This document shows positions 11,641-23,443 of a stretch of 64,000 nucleotides of DNA, piece by piece; position 1 is the first letter of the stretch; each line of letters opens with the position of its first letter. The stretch is from Collybiopsis luxurians FD-317 M1 (lineage: Eukaryota > Basidiomycota > Agaricomycetes > Agaricales > Omphalotaceae), in the NCBI GenBank assembly GCA_000827265.1, contig KN834761.1, positions 322,556 to 386,555 of the forward strand, read 5' to 3'. Position numbers and translations under genes: made by a program. The notes below the pieces were generated by a model. It was not told the origin of the DNA. It saw only the letters and a program-made list of their open reading frames with translations, and ran no database searches.

Positions 11641-13329
11641 ATGGGTGTGGATGCTACGCTCGGTTCGGGTCATCTTACATAGAAGGCGCGTGGATTTTAC
11701 TAATCGTGGATTTTCAAGGTGTATTTGAAATTGGTATACTGGTATCGACAATATTATTCGGAATAGTAACAGCACAAGTATACGTTTACCACAGAAACTT
11801 TCCTGATGAAAGTTTGTGGATAAAGTATGGAGTGGTAAGGAATACATTCGGCTCGATGTCAATGTTTGCTGAAAGTTTGCCATCGTCTAGGTTGATGCAA
11901 TGTGGTTAGTAATGAATTCGCTGCAAGCTCTACACCGTATCGATGTATAGGAAATATTCCAGGCTTGTCGAGCTAGGTCATACGATATGCACCTTCCATA
12001 TGCTCTATTTCTACACCATAAGCCATTACGGAGACCCCACCTCTATCGGAATTTCACCGCCCTCTCTTGGCGCTGCAATTATTCTTCATGGAATAATTAT
12101 CATTTTTGGTGAGTACATCCAGGAGTCATATCTTCGATAGGGCGTCCTAAACTTTCCGTATTTGGAGTTCAGGGATATTTCACTTATCGAATATGGCGCT
12201 TCTCAGGACGGTTATATCTTCCAATTTTCAGCATTATCCTCCTCTTCTGCCAGGTTCTTGCCATTACGACGCTAGGTAGCCAGCTCATCATAGTAGCAAC
12301 AAAGAGTTCAGCAAAGTTTGAGGCAGAATGGAGTTGGCTGATATTCACCCTTCTGGGAGTGAGAGCTGTAGCGGATATAACAATCACTGGGACAATGGTT
12401 TACTATCTACGGACTCGAAGGAAGGCGGCAATTAAGAGGTAAGTTCTGTTCCAGCTGAATTAAAGTGGTTTCAGTCAGTCTGCTCAACAACTTCGAATTC
12501 ACGCAGAACTATTCTACTGCTAGACAAGTTAATCTTGTGGTCATTGGGTGTGTCTCATGAACTTGGTCCAAGAGAAACAAATTGTGAACTGAAAGCCGAT
12601 TAGAGACTGGAGTGGTGATTAGGTTTGTGCGACAGTTGCATTTGCGCGACTGCAATAATTAATGAGGCTTAGTGTCGTGGGATTCTCTTCAATGATCTTG
12701 GCAAGCTTTATAGCTAAAGAATGTCTTGTTATACTCCGAATTGCATGCATACTGACTCCTCCCTTGTAGGATAAAACATTGTCAAAGTCCTGTAAGCTAC
12801 TAATCTGTCATGACATTTGGAACAACTTCACCTACTTAACGCTTCAATTCAAAGATCTCTGGCTAGCACTGATAATGGTTGTCCCCAAAGGTATGTGACA
12901 ATTACCTGGCCGTTTTACTTCCGCCGGGTAACACTAGTTTTTTACAAGTTTTCTCAAACACAATGATGGCCAAGTATGCGAATTTATTTTTGGAACTACT
13001 AGTAAGACGAGATTCTATGAGTTTTTTCTTCAGCATCAACTCCCGAATGGACTTGCGGAGAGCCATGCCATCCTCAGTAGAGATCTCAACTGGGGCTTTG
13101 GCTATTCATGTATGTATTCTGGATTTTGCCTGCCTTCCATCTCTCAATGTCCTACTACTCATTTCAGAATCGCATCATACCTATGCATGCAAATACATCA
13201 AGAGCTGTCAACATTGCTGTGCATACTGAGGTCGAGGTTGAAGCTGCTGGTGCACCGTGGTCAGTGGACAGCTCAGTGCATGATATCATCCAGCTAGATG
13301 CTCAGAAATCTAGTCTTGCCATTGAGTAG
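11641..13329 (+). CDS. DUF6534 multi-pass membrane protein, tandem copy 1 (334 aa)
   Basis: Thirteen exons were assembled by aligning with the neighbour at 14688: 11641-11662, 11719-11834, 11891-11904, 11963-12108, 12168-12438, 12507-12547, 12604-12622, 12673-12727, 12770-12791, 12855-12890, 12949-12973, 13034-13109, 13168-13329. The frame closes to 334 residues. It begins MGVDATLGVFEIGI, continues through helices including LVELGHTICTFHMLYFYTI, and ends with the DUF6534 region and a conserved acidic cytosolic tail (NIAVHTEVEVEAAG). The donor of exon 8 is doubtful: where the sister gene has GTAAGT this copy reads GAATGT. A weak GTTATA donor a few bases on restores the frame; if it is not used, the protein truncates before the last helix. 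Some donors are non-consensus (GTTCGG). Function unknown. Confidence 0.7.
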
Positions 13330-14687
13330 GACGAAGTTCACAAAAATATCATCACTCTTCCTTCCACATGCCAATGAAGCTTAACCTGTAATTTACTCCA
13401 TACAGAAGATAATCACACCAACATACAAGGAGATTGAAGGATCTTTCCTCTTTTTGCAACTGTGCTTCCAGCATTTTCTTTATCCATACATTTACATGGA
13501 TCAAGCAGATGTAAAATATGCTGAGAGTACCGAGGAGTAACATAAAATCGAGAAGTTGGCGTGTTGTGTCAAGCCGACAGGTTCAAGGTTGTGAAATCTC
13601 AGTGAACGAACCGATCGGATTTTGCGGACTATATTTGAGTCACATATTTGAACAGAGGTGTCAATACCCGTGCCGATGTCGATGATCGTGTAGTGATGAT
13701 CATTGAGTAGAAATCTTGTTTTTCTCATTCTCCATTTGCAAAATTCACGTCGCACACTGCACGTACGGTGATGATAATCAAACGATATAATGCAATTAAA
13801 TCCCATCGTTACACTGCCCCGAGCTTCATCACACCGTACGCTAGACCGCACTTCGCGAGCTATCTTCCCTCTCCTGGCCGTGCTTATATCATTGACAATC
13901 AATCGTCCCTTGCTTTCATGAGAACATATAATCGCACTTATGATTTGTAATATAATCATAGTTGGCTGAGGCCCGCACCTGGCAAACGTGTTCCGTGAGT
14001 CTCTCCTGATACTAATATCTATCTACCCTGACACTCAGCTTTAATAGGTGCAATGCTTTAAACTTCAAGTTGACTTCAAGCCTACCGTAAAAGGTACCAG
14101 TGAGATTTTGGCAGTATGCATGGAGAACTGCACTGTAAGTTACTGGCACCATGCGCAGTGAGGTGTGCCGTATCTAGCATGTACTCAATAGACAAATATT
14201 CTATATTAGCGCCAAGTAAACTAAAGGGGTAATACTTCTTTACACGCACACAGTCACACATAGAAAACCGGATCGATATCAAGAAAAAAACAACATCCAA
14301 CGGGATCTCTCCACAACTAGGATGATCATCAGCTTATTTTGAATCACCACATGGCGCAAATCGGTGGAAAAAAAAACATATAAATCTTCTTGAGCTCAAA
14401 TGCCAGTTTTTTAAAGTAAATCCAAAGTAATATGCGCAGGTTAGTACTTCGGAGAAGAAACATTTTAGGCAGGGACTGTTTCTTTCAGGCAGAAGAGGAA
14501 GGTGGCATTTTTGGGCATCGGGAGTAACCAACATTACTTCAAACCGTTGATGTAGATGTATGGAGTAAAGCTGTACATGCTGTACATTCTGAGTTCATTC
14601 AAGTTTACTATATAACGGTACCGTTCAACTGCGATATGAAAAGAGCACTCCTTTGCCCCGCAGTAAGAAATTGAGCTAACCGTTTAT
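13330..14687. other. intergenic between tandem DUF6534 copies
   Basis: 1.36 kb of AT-rich sequence between the two paralogues. No exon homologous to either copy was recognised and no other gene was supported. Confidence 0.5.
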
Positions 14688-16394
14688 ATGCTGGGAATGG
14701 ATTCTACGCTCGGTAGGCGGCTCTCTTGGGAGTAAATGCAGTTCCGTATGAATTAACCTCGGTGATGCAGGTGCATTGGAAATTGGTATATTATTGTCGA
14801 GCGTCCTGTTTGGCGTTCTAACAGCACAAGTGTACACCTATCAAAGAAGCTTTGCTGATGACAGCCCGTGGATTAAATATGGGGTGGTAATTCATCCATT
14901 CAGTTGTTATGGATTTCTTTCTGAAATTTTGCTCGGTGGCTCGATTCTTATTACCTATTTGAGGTCGCTACAATGTGGTCAGTACTTGAAGAGAAACTTA
15001 ATCTATAGTATGGTGATTTTCTGGACTTCATGTAGGCTTGTTGATCTAGGTCATACAATCTGCCTCTTTCATATCGTATACTTCTATACCATCAGCCATT
15101 ATGGAGAACGCTCTTCTCTCGAAACTGTGCCCTCCTCGCTTGGTGCTTCAATTATCCTTCATGGAATCATCATTGTTCTTGGTGAGTGTATGCGCTCATA
15201 CTCGAAGGTTCACAATCTACAACATCTGAAAATTTGCATTTTCATAGTTCAAGGATATTTCACTTATCGAATACAGCGCTTCTCCCAACGGCTGTATATC
15301 CCAGTTTTTAGCATCTTTCTTATCCTTTGTCAGGCTCTAGCCATTGTAACGTTAGGTGGCGAGCTCATTGCAACGGCAACAAAGGGCCTACTACTAGTAC
15401 AGTTTGTAGAAAAATGGGGATGGCTGGTATTTACACCCCTTGCTCTCCGATCCATCTCGGATATAACAATTACTGGAGCAATGGCCTACTACCTCGGGAC
15501 ACGAAAGAAGGAAGCATATAGGAAGTAAGTGCTGCACTAAGTGTGTTTATTGACCTTCTTTCTCAACGGCGCAAGCAGAACCGTTGCTGTCCTCGACAAG
15601 TTAATTTTGTGGTCCATAGGTGTGTTCTGAATGGTCCTAATAGCATAACAAACACTGAAAGCCTACTAGAGACTGGAGTGGTAATTAGGTTGGTGTGCTG
15701 TTGGCATTAAGCTGTGGGGCTGCAATATCTAACGAGACCCAGTATAATGGGATTCTCTTCACTCATCTTGGCGAGTTTTTCAGATCGAGTAAGTGTGTTA
15801 GTATCCTTGAGATTTATATACCAACTAACCTGATTTGTAGGAAAGAACATTGTCAAAAACCTGTAAGTTGGCTTGTCTCCAAAGTTGTAAAACAGTGAGG
15901 CATTGAATGATCTGGCTCATAGATATCTGGCTAGGACTTTTGACCATTTTCCCCAAAGGTATGCACCAATTCAAAGAAATTCATTTTTTGACCAGTTCTA
16001 GTTTTTTCAAACACAATGATGGCCAAGTACGTAAATTCATTGTTGAAATTAAAATGGTCAATATTTACTATTAAATTGAATTCAGCATCAACTCTCGAAT
16101 AAATCTGCGGAAAACAATGGCAACTACTACGGAAAACTCCATGATGGGAAAACTTTCTAGTCATGTGAGTATTGTTTCTGGCTACCTTCAGTAACCCGAC
16201 CTTTAACTCTGAACTCATTTTAGAATCGCGCCATGCCTGTGCACACAAATCCTTCGAATGCACTCAATATTGCCGTGCATACTGAGGTTGAAGTTGAGGT
16301 TGATGCTGAAGCTGCTGGAGTGCCATGGCCAACAAGCAGATCAGATCTGAATGTAGAGATGGATCCTCAGAAATCCAACTTGGCTATTTACTGA
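14688..16394 (+). CDS. DUF6534 multi-pass membrane protein, tandem copy 2 (338 aa)
   Basis: Thirteen exons (14688-14712, 14771-14886, 14964-14977, 15036-15181, 15248-15524, 15579-15619, 15670-15688, 15743-15788, 15841-15862, 15923-15958, 16002-16026, 16086-16164, 16224-16394) give 338 residues ending in TGA. Exon 3 is only 14 nt, yet it is conserved in the tandem copy. The protein shows seven-helix-like hydrophobicity, with landmarks ALEIGILLSSVLFGVLTAQV, LVDLGHTICLFHIVYFYTI, SISDITITGAMAYYLGTRKK (start of DUF6534), LDKLILWSIETG and VFSNTMMANINSRINLR (the KLYSNSLLATLNSR element). The tail is acidic (HTEVEVEVDAEAAG). Splice sites are better than in copy 1, so this looks like the functional member. 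A second in-frame ATG at 14697 could be used. Function unknown. Confidence 0.82.
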
Positions 16395-17150
16395 AGGCTT
16401 CACTCAATTCCATGAAAACCCCCCAACCTAACAGTAATCCTCACTTTTGTTTATACATAACATAAATGAACAGAAAGTGACTAGTAGTAGTGTTGGGATA
16501 ATCATTAGAACAGTCACTTGAGTAAAACAGAAACAGCAATTTATTCCATTTGACCTCGTAGTGGGAGTAAAAGGGAGGCAAACAGATGGGGTAAAACTGC
16601 AATCTGCAACTATATAGTAGTTTGAAATGGAGCTGTGCTGCAAGCAACCGGCACTCAGCAGATAATAACTCCAACAGGTAGCTAGTGCCACAGTCTGATT
16701 TGAAATTATTTTAAATGTGGACCATAAATTAGCACACTAATATTTGCCTAGATGCCTTCTCAATTTTTTTTAAAATACTTGATAAGAGTGGTCACAGGAA
16801 GCATGCTGTGCCTCTATTTTAATTTTCCAATCAAGTCACAGTCTGTTCACTATGCTAGACTGATACTCAGTATAGGAGCTTGAGTGCAAGCACTTGGAAC
16901 TGATGGGTGCAGTGGTGCAGGCAGATCTGTTGCATACCTATTACATATGTGCAATGGAGTTATGCAGTACAAGAGCACAAGAGGAAAGGAAAGGATAGCT
17001 TTGTGGAAATCTGAGTGCTTGGCCAAGACAAAAATTAGAAAATCATTCCATTATCCGGGTGGCACACTTCGGAGGGTAGGCCTGAAAACTGCGAGTGGGT
17101 ATTGGAGAACCAAGACAGGATTGAAGAGACACGGACCCAACACCGAGACT
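16395..17150. other. intergenic, convergent gene ends
   Basis: 0.75 kb between the 3' end of the plus-strand DUF6534 gene and the 3' end of the minus-strand MYND gene. Nothing else was recognised. Confidence 0.5.
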
Positions 17151-17879
17151 CTAGGAGCCTAAATTCACTGTAATAGCCCCAGCTGCTTTCATGTATTCTG
17201 TTATCCCCTGGCGCCTCGCATTCTCCACAAGCCGCTTCGCTTCGGAGGGATCAACGGCCCAAATGCGGCATAAGTGTTTGTGACCCTCTTTCCAGTCTCT
17301 GCGTTGGCACTACACAACATAAAGGTCGTCTAGAATGTTTACGGAACGAACAGTAATGAAACTCACATCGGTACTACAATAAAAGACTGTCTTACACCCC
17401 GAACACCTCATCATCCTCTGCGCCTGACCTGGAAACTCAAACGTAGCGCTCGCCGCGCCAAGCTGTTGGATACAAGAAAGACAAGAGTGGGAGATTTCTC
17501 TTTCCTGGAGCATAACCTCGACCATGGGATACGCTTCTGTGCTCTGCGGGGAATCGACGGGTCGAACGATCCCAAGACTGATGAGTTGAGGTAGAATTCC
17601 TTCGTTCTCCGTATACGTCTTCATGTAGAATCTGGAATTTCCATTGGAGGGATGAGCACGAGGGAACGGATCGGGATGAGGGAGTGTGCTGAGTAGCGTG
17701 ACAATGGGAGTTGATTCGAGAACGTTTTCAGCGTCTGGATTGGGTTCGTGAGGGAGAACCAGAGCCCAGTGGGTATACAAATCCGCTAGAGCGACCATGA
17801 CTGGCTTGGATCTAGAGCCCGTGGTAGTAGGGAAGGTTGCTGGAAAAGTACGGATATTGAGTTCGGCCATGGATGACAC
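17151..17879 (-). CDS. MYND zinc-finger protein (223 aa)
   Basis: Two exons (17367-17879 and 17151-17309) join across a GTGAGT...TAG intron. The C-terminal half holds a complete MYND finger. The zinc ligands are Cys133, Cys136, Cys159 and Cys162, then Cys168, Cys172, His181 and Cys185, in the strings SCLSC, RCSGC, FYCSTDC and DWKEGHKHLC. The intron splits the second half of the finger between STD and CQRR. The spacing between the first two Cys pairs (22 residues) is longer than usual. The N-terminal 130 residues are unnamed. MYND fingers bind proline-rich partners in transcriptional and signalling complexes; no SET domain is present, so this is not a SMYD methyltransferase. The start could also be the internal Met4. 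Confidence 0.85.
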
Positions 17880-19356
17880 TGGTCAGGGGGAAGAGGTCTA
17901 AGTACTCAGTGGCACTAATTGCCACAAAATTGCCACAAAATTGCCACACCTCGTGAACGAGGAATGACTCATCCCAGCGGTCAGTCACATGGCTCGCAAC
18001 GTCTTCGCTTAAGACCTTTACGTTTCTTGCTACAAATCGGTGCAGAATCAATGCTCAATAATGTTAAACACAGTTACGAAAAGCTCATCATTGAGGAACG
18101 CCTTAAGACTATGCAGGCATTGAAATCACCATCGTCAAATTTTCGGCCTCAGTTTACCAGTAAGTAAACCAGCTGGTCTTTCAGAAAAAGCGACGTGCAA
18201 GCTAGAATTTGTAGTCTGGGAATTGGTGGATTCGACTCAGCTACCACTGAGGAGCAAGCAGATTTCTCGAGCTCGGGGCAATATTCCATGGGCTGATATG
18301 GTAAAGGAAAAGTAATATTGCCAGCTACTCGATGCATTAATGCTACACCATGATGAATTGGATAAAGCAGTGATAAAAAGTTCAAAATGAATGCCAATGC
18401 AGCTCTCGAGAAGCGAAGTCAATCCAGCGTAGGTTGAACTGAGTTTCTCTTCTCAAAACTCCGTTCCCATTTGATCAGTCCTCCCGTTATACCTGAACCC
18501 GATTCCATCTCTATCCCAGACCTGCGAAACTCTCCTTTCTCAGCCCTCACAAGTATGATATAAGTACATGATTAGGGTTAAGTTCGCCAGATTTCGCATC
18601 GCCTTAAGGAAGGCATTTAACCCCTCCAGCTGAATCTCGTCACTGAGAGAGAGAACGATAGAACTCGGACCTTCAAAGGCGGTTGTAGAAAGTAAGTACT
18701 AAAACGTATCTCTCTGTCGCCGTTTGCACGCGATGATCCTGAAGCTGCCGAGGTTTGACCTGTTGCGGCAGCCAGATTCAATTGACCAATTCCAGATAGC
18801 GAAATCATCCGGAAGTCTTACCGATTCATTCACAGCAGATGTGGCGTTTCCGACTTGATATTCTGCGAATCATTAACGGCTTACAGGAGAGGTTAAGCGC
18901 ACTTTCACAGTAAGCTGAAGTTACAAATTACCGTTGAGCCGAAATGAGCGTTTAGTAATAACGATAGCTACATTCAACAACTGAATGTCCACCAGACATC
19001 AGTTACGCGGGAACGTTACAAATTTCCGACTGAAATCAGTACAATGTTCTGAAAGCCTGTAACCTCAATATGGATATTTCTATAGGCAGGAACATATGCA
19101 GCGTGGCTCAGTCGCTAGGTGTAAATCCCCTGATCTGTCTGCTGCATCACTTCCATTTTCACTCGAAGGAAATTTGTAATTTCGTCGCCTGAGAAAAGTA
19201 GTTCCAAAAAAAGTTCAGAGTACGCCATAGCTTAGTAATGCTGGGAAGTTTACATTGAGGCGATATAAAAGCTAGTCTACATTGAGCGCATAGTCTCATA
19301 AGCTTTATCGCTACCCGCACTTCTAAAGCCTCTTATCGCAAGCGATCTAAGAAAGC
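17880..19356. other. divergent intergenic region
   Basis: 1.5 kb between the divergently transcribed MYND and dienelactone-hydrolase genes, so it must carry both promoters. No internal gene was supported. Confidence 0.5.
19264..19270 (+). promoter_or_regulatory. candidate TATA box of the dienelactone hydrolase gene
   Basis: The string TATAAAA lies 93 bp upstream of the ATG at 19357, a plausible core-promoter distance for a fungal gene. Confidence 0.45.
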
Positions 19357-20548
19357 ATGAGTCTCTGTGAAGATTGTATCAAAGGTTCGCTTCTTGATCT
19401 TATCGATGGTGTATCGACCGCGATTCATTTCGCTCTACCCTGCTCAGGTGTTAGGCACGAAGGAGAGCCGGAAGGGAAATGGGAAACCATCAACGGAATC
19501 AAATCATACGTGGGTACGCCCAGCGGCGACTACCAGAAAGACAGGGCCCTTCTCTTCCTGACCGATGTCTTTGGAACCGAGTTGGTGAATGCTCAGGTAA
19601 CTTCTTTGCATCCTGTAATGGTTTGCGCTTACGAGCCCCATGTTCTATAAGCTTTTGGTCGATGACTTCGCCAACAACGGAATCAAAGTATGTTATACTA
19701 GTGACAATTGGCATCCAAAGCGAGAGAACTCAGGCTATTCTTTTTTCCTAGACTGTTGCACCCGATTTGTTCGACGGTGATGCTCTTCCTGGAGACCTCT
19801 TTTCATCGGAAGTAAGTAATAGCTTTATGCTCTCTTGCGCAGCTTGGAACTTTTTCTGATTATCAAGATAGGAAAAGCGGAAAAGCATTGACCTTCCGGC
19901 TTGGTTCGTTTCTCTCTGCATATCGAACTCGATCTGCTCACTGATGCGCCCCATGACTTAAAAGGATTGGGAAACACGGGGCCCACGTTACCCGTCCCAT
20001 CATCAATAAGGTCATAGATGGACTCAAAGCTCAGGGTGTAACCAAGTTCGCTGCGATTGGGTATTGTTTCGGAGGTGCGCATCTCGATTTTGTTGGAAGA
20101 TGTAAAAAAAATCAATCCGTCAACAGGGAGATACGTCTTCGATCTGGCGTTTGACAATGTAACTTCTGCCTCTATTGGAAATCATCCTTCGTTGTTGAAG
20201 TCCCCGGATGATTTAGAGGTACGTATTTTCAAGCATCGGATCAATTCCCAATTATTGACCGTCTCGTTCAAGAAATACTTCTCCACCTCTCGTGCTCCTC
20301 TTCTTCTCAACACGTGCCCCGTAGATGAACAGTTCCCCCAGGAAGCTCAAGCCAAAGCTGACGCCATCTTCGGAGGAGGGAAGTTCGCTCACGGATACAA
20401 GCGAGAATATTTCGACGGCTGCGTTCACGGATTTGCGGTTCGAGGCGATCTCAGCGACCCGAAGGTCAAGGCAGGGAAAGAGGGCGCTTTCAAATCTAGC
20501 GTTTCGTGGTTGTATGAGTATGGATTTGGACCTGAAAAAAAGGCTTGA
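19357..20548 (+). CDS. dienelactone hydrolase family protein (260 aa)
   Basis: Eight exons (19357-19384, 19448-19596, 19652-19687, 19752-19811, 19872-19903, 19965-20074, 20127-20218, 20273-20548) splice to 260 residues. The family signature is strong: MSLCEDCIKG at the start, KSYVGTPSGDY, LLVDDFANNGIK, VAPDLFDGD, the nucleophile elbow GYCFGG with Cys136, Asp187 in NTCPVDEQFP, and His221 in DGCVHGFAVRGDLSDPKV. Cys-Asp-His is the catalytic triad of bacterial dienelactone hydrolase (alpha/beta-hydrolase fold). Fungal members are cytosolic and many are annotated only as hydrolases of aromatic-degradation type; the substrate is unknown. Two introns use GTTCGC/GTTCGT donors. The start fits the conserved N terminus exactly. 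Confidence 0.9.
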
Positions 20549-20803
20549 GGATCATGGAGTAAACTATTAGTTAATATTCTTCCTACAAGATGAACTTGTA
20601 TATACGCTTTGTGAATTCTATCAGCGGTTTTTGTCATCAGTATCTGGAAAGCATCTTTTCATTGCCGAGATTTTAGACACATGTCGGTGCATATGGGTAT
20701 ACGATTGCACAAGTCAAGGGAGATCTATGGTTGTTTTGGTAAGAACATTCTGATTTTAACATACAGTATCATTCAAGTCTATCCACCAAGCTTCCAATCA
20801 CCC

Positions 20804-22523
20804 TCAGTTAACTTCGATCGTAATTGGAATGCAATCATCCAACACATAGTTTGGATGACCGGACACAGGCTCGAATACCACGTCCAACCTGGAATTAGCA
20901 TTGATAGAGACATTAGTGCATAGTGAGAATGCATTTGCCACGCCACCAAAGGCAAGGAGGGTCGGGCTAGCGGTAGCATTTGTATTGGGATTGCTAGAAT
21001 TAGTGCTCTGAGGAGCAGAAAGATAAGTTAGACAAAGTGGAAGGATAAAGGAGGGAGTTCACAGTCACCGCAGCGCAATAGGATTGGAACCCAGGGAATG
21101 CTGGATCCGATGCAACAAAGTTGGGGCTTTCTCCAGGGCTCGGGGCCCCAGAGACCATTAGTTGCCCAGGGTTTGATAGAGAGTGTGGAAGGAAGACGGA
21201 GTTCTGCAAGGAGTACGTCGGCCAATCGGAGCAACACAGAGGGCAAGCCTGTTCGATATCAGGGCAGTTGTAGATATCTCATACTATTGAAGAATGACAC
21301 TCTATCTCACCGAAAGTATGGCCCACGTAACACTAGGAACCATCTCTACCAACACAATTTTCAGAGGAATCTCACTCGGAGAACCCTCTGGAGGGTTATT
21401 TAACTTCGCAGTTAAGGTAAAATTGGCGATGTTTTCTGACGAGCAAGTTGTGGGTGGTGGTGGACTACCCGCTGCAGTAAAGTCGTACACTAGCAGCCGG
21501 TTGGCAGCACCACAATATTCGTCATGATCGGCAACGCAGACATCACGGCACTCGTCGTCACCGACGTGAATGCTAGAGTTTCCCAAGGCATTTCCGCACC
21601 CTCGAAGAATGTGAATAAGTTGGAAAGACAAATCAAATAAGGTACTTACAGCACTCTTGTGCGTTCTCTAGGCCAGCGACAGCGAATCCTGCCGTGTGAC
21701 ACGTAGCCGTGCATGTTTCAGCCGTGACTCCGGCTGGTATATCGATGCCGGCAGCAAGGACACGATCCCCGACACTATCACTGATTCGAGGCAGATAACG
21801 GGCTTTGAGTTACAATACGATAGCAGAAAATCAGTCAACATACGTGAAGCATCCTGTGTAGGACCAATTTCCTATATCCTGGACGATAACAGGTGCTGGC
21901 TCTCCATTTGTGTATATAAGAATGCTTTCCGAACCGCCGCATATCTCTGACGCGTTGCCGGCACAGGGATTGTCACAATCTGAAGTCGCAGTTGGTACAC
22001 TGGGTAGTTGAATAGTGGAGTCACAGTCTAGCGTGATGATGATTAGAACGCTTCTTATCCAAATTCACGATACGTACAGCATTCTCTGCAGAGGGCAAGA
22101 TATAATCGAGGTAAAGAAAAGATGTATTCTGGTACTCACCTTGCAAATTCGACTCCGGCATAGATGTAATCAACCGAATTACAGAACGCCACGCAAGTTT
22201 CGACAGTCATGTTAGAGCTGGCCGGAAGAAAGGCTGCGGAAAGTGTCCTCGAAGTCGATACATCGCTATCGTATACGTCAGGCACAGGTAGTCAATGAAC
22301 CGAGTGAGTGTGACAGACGTAAAGCATCCGACTACTTTCCAGTTGCCCGTCGCATTAACTATGTTCGCAGATTGGCGGGAGTGAAGTTCGAGGTCATGAT
22401 TGACCATCGAAGCTGATACGAATTCAAAGAGCTAAGGCGAAAGGGAATGAGAGGAAGCTAATAAGTATGTAAAAAAGCCCATACCGTAGGAAGGAAAGAC
22501 AGTGCAACGAAGGTGGATCTCAT
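20804..22523 (-). CDS. secreted protein with two WSC domains (424 aa)
   Basis: Nine exons (22485-22523, 22319-22431, 22265 down to 22140, 22078-22085, 21844-22027, 21650-21780, 21311-21600, 21069-21248, 20804-21007) close in phase to 424 residues. MRSTFVALSFLPT plus the next exon gives a signal peptide. WSC domain 1 runs from WKVVGCFTDVSTSRTL through MTVETCVAFC, ECYCDST, NPCAGNASEICGG to ILIYTNG. WSC domain 2 starts at WSYTGCFTDSVGDRVL, with ECWCGNALG and ending YCGAANRLLVYDF. WSC domains are Cys-rich carbohydrate-binding modules in wall sensors and secreted fungal proteins. The roughly 180-residue C-terminal part is unnamed and ends LDDCIPITIEVN. No transmembrane helix is apparent after the signal, so it is a secreted wall-binding protein rather than a Wsc sensor. 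One exon is only 8 nt, and one donor is GTCTGT. Confidence 0.83.
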
Positions 22524-23443
22524 TTTGGGTGAAGTCAAATGCCTAAATGCATATGACGGCGTTCGAGGAGATGAGTGGGCAGGTTTTATACCAGAAGATA
22601 AAAATTTTGCAAGGTACGCGTCGGCGTCAGAATGCCAAAGGAACTTATAGAGACAATACACCCCTGTGAGCGAAACCTTACATCCATATGTCCCTCCATT
22701 AGCACCAATCTGTCGGTCATAAGTTCCGCCGTCTGTTCGAAGTCTTTTTAATGGCAGCATTGTATCATCGTTATTCAACGGCGCGTCGAAAATAGTCCTT
22801 GTCCTGGTTCCTGCATCAATGCTCTGAATTAACTCACGCCACTTTCTCGTTCCTGGTGTTTCATCGGACGGTCGTAGCAGCTCTCGGCTTGTCTGCAGTC
22901 TGATACGTCTGCCATTGGTTGCAGAAGTGAACAGGTTGAACGGATGAATGTTGAATGACAGATTGACCCTCGACATGACGTGAAGTTCCCGGTACCTTGC
23001 TATTGCAAGAACAACTTACAACCTCCTATGTAACGAATACGAACAAGTTGTACACCGGGGAGAGTATTGTTAGAGCTTCTAACGGACGAAAGATAAGCCA
23101 GAAGCCCTGCAAGTGCGAGATAGTTGGGCAGCAGGTATCAGGAAGCAGCGTTGATACTACATTTGACAAGGAATGGGTTGCATTCGCCGTTCATGGTTTT
23201 CTTACATGTGCGGGTAAAGAGGATGGCTTATCCTCGAATTAAAATCGGCTTATTCTTATAAGAGCATCATCTGGTCACCTGCTGCTCACGTGCCCTGCCG
23301 TCAACGCGTCGTGGACACGATATCGGTCGAAATCTTATGCTTAACTCTGCAACTGGTTCATTAAAGCTTGCAGTGCGCCGAAGGAGCGACATCCCAAAAG
23401 CCGCACTGAATTCAACACCAGTTCATAAAAACACTTCCTGTGA
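22524..23443. other. intergenic
   Basis: 0.9 kb. It holds the WSC-gene promoter (minus) and the 3' flank of the first GMC gene. Bases about 23,361-23,443 are near-identical to about 26,896-26,982 and belong to the GMC tandem duplication. Confidence 0.55.

Noticed and set aside
22458..22976. 172-codon minus-strand open frame ending in the WSC signal peptide region
   Set aside because: The signal peptide start (22523) lies inside it. The upstream part is low-quality coding that would destroy the signal peptide.
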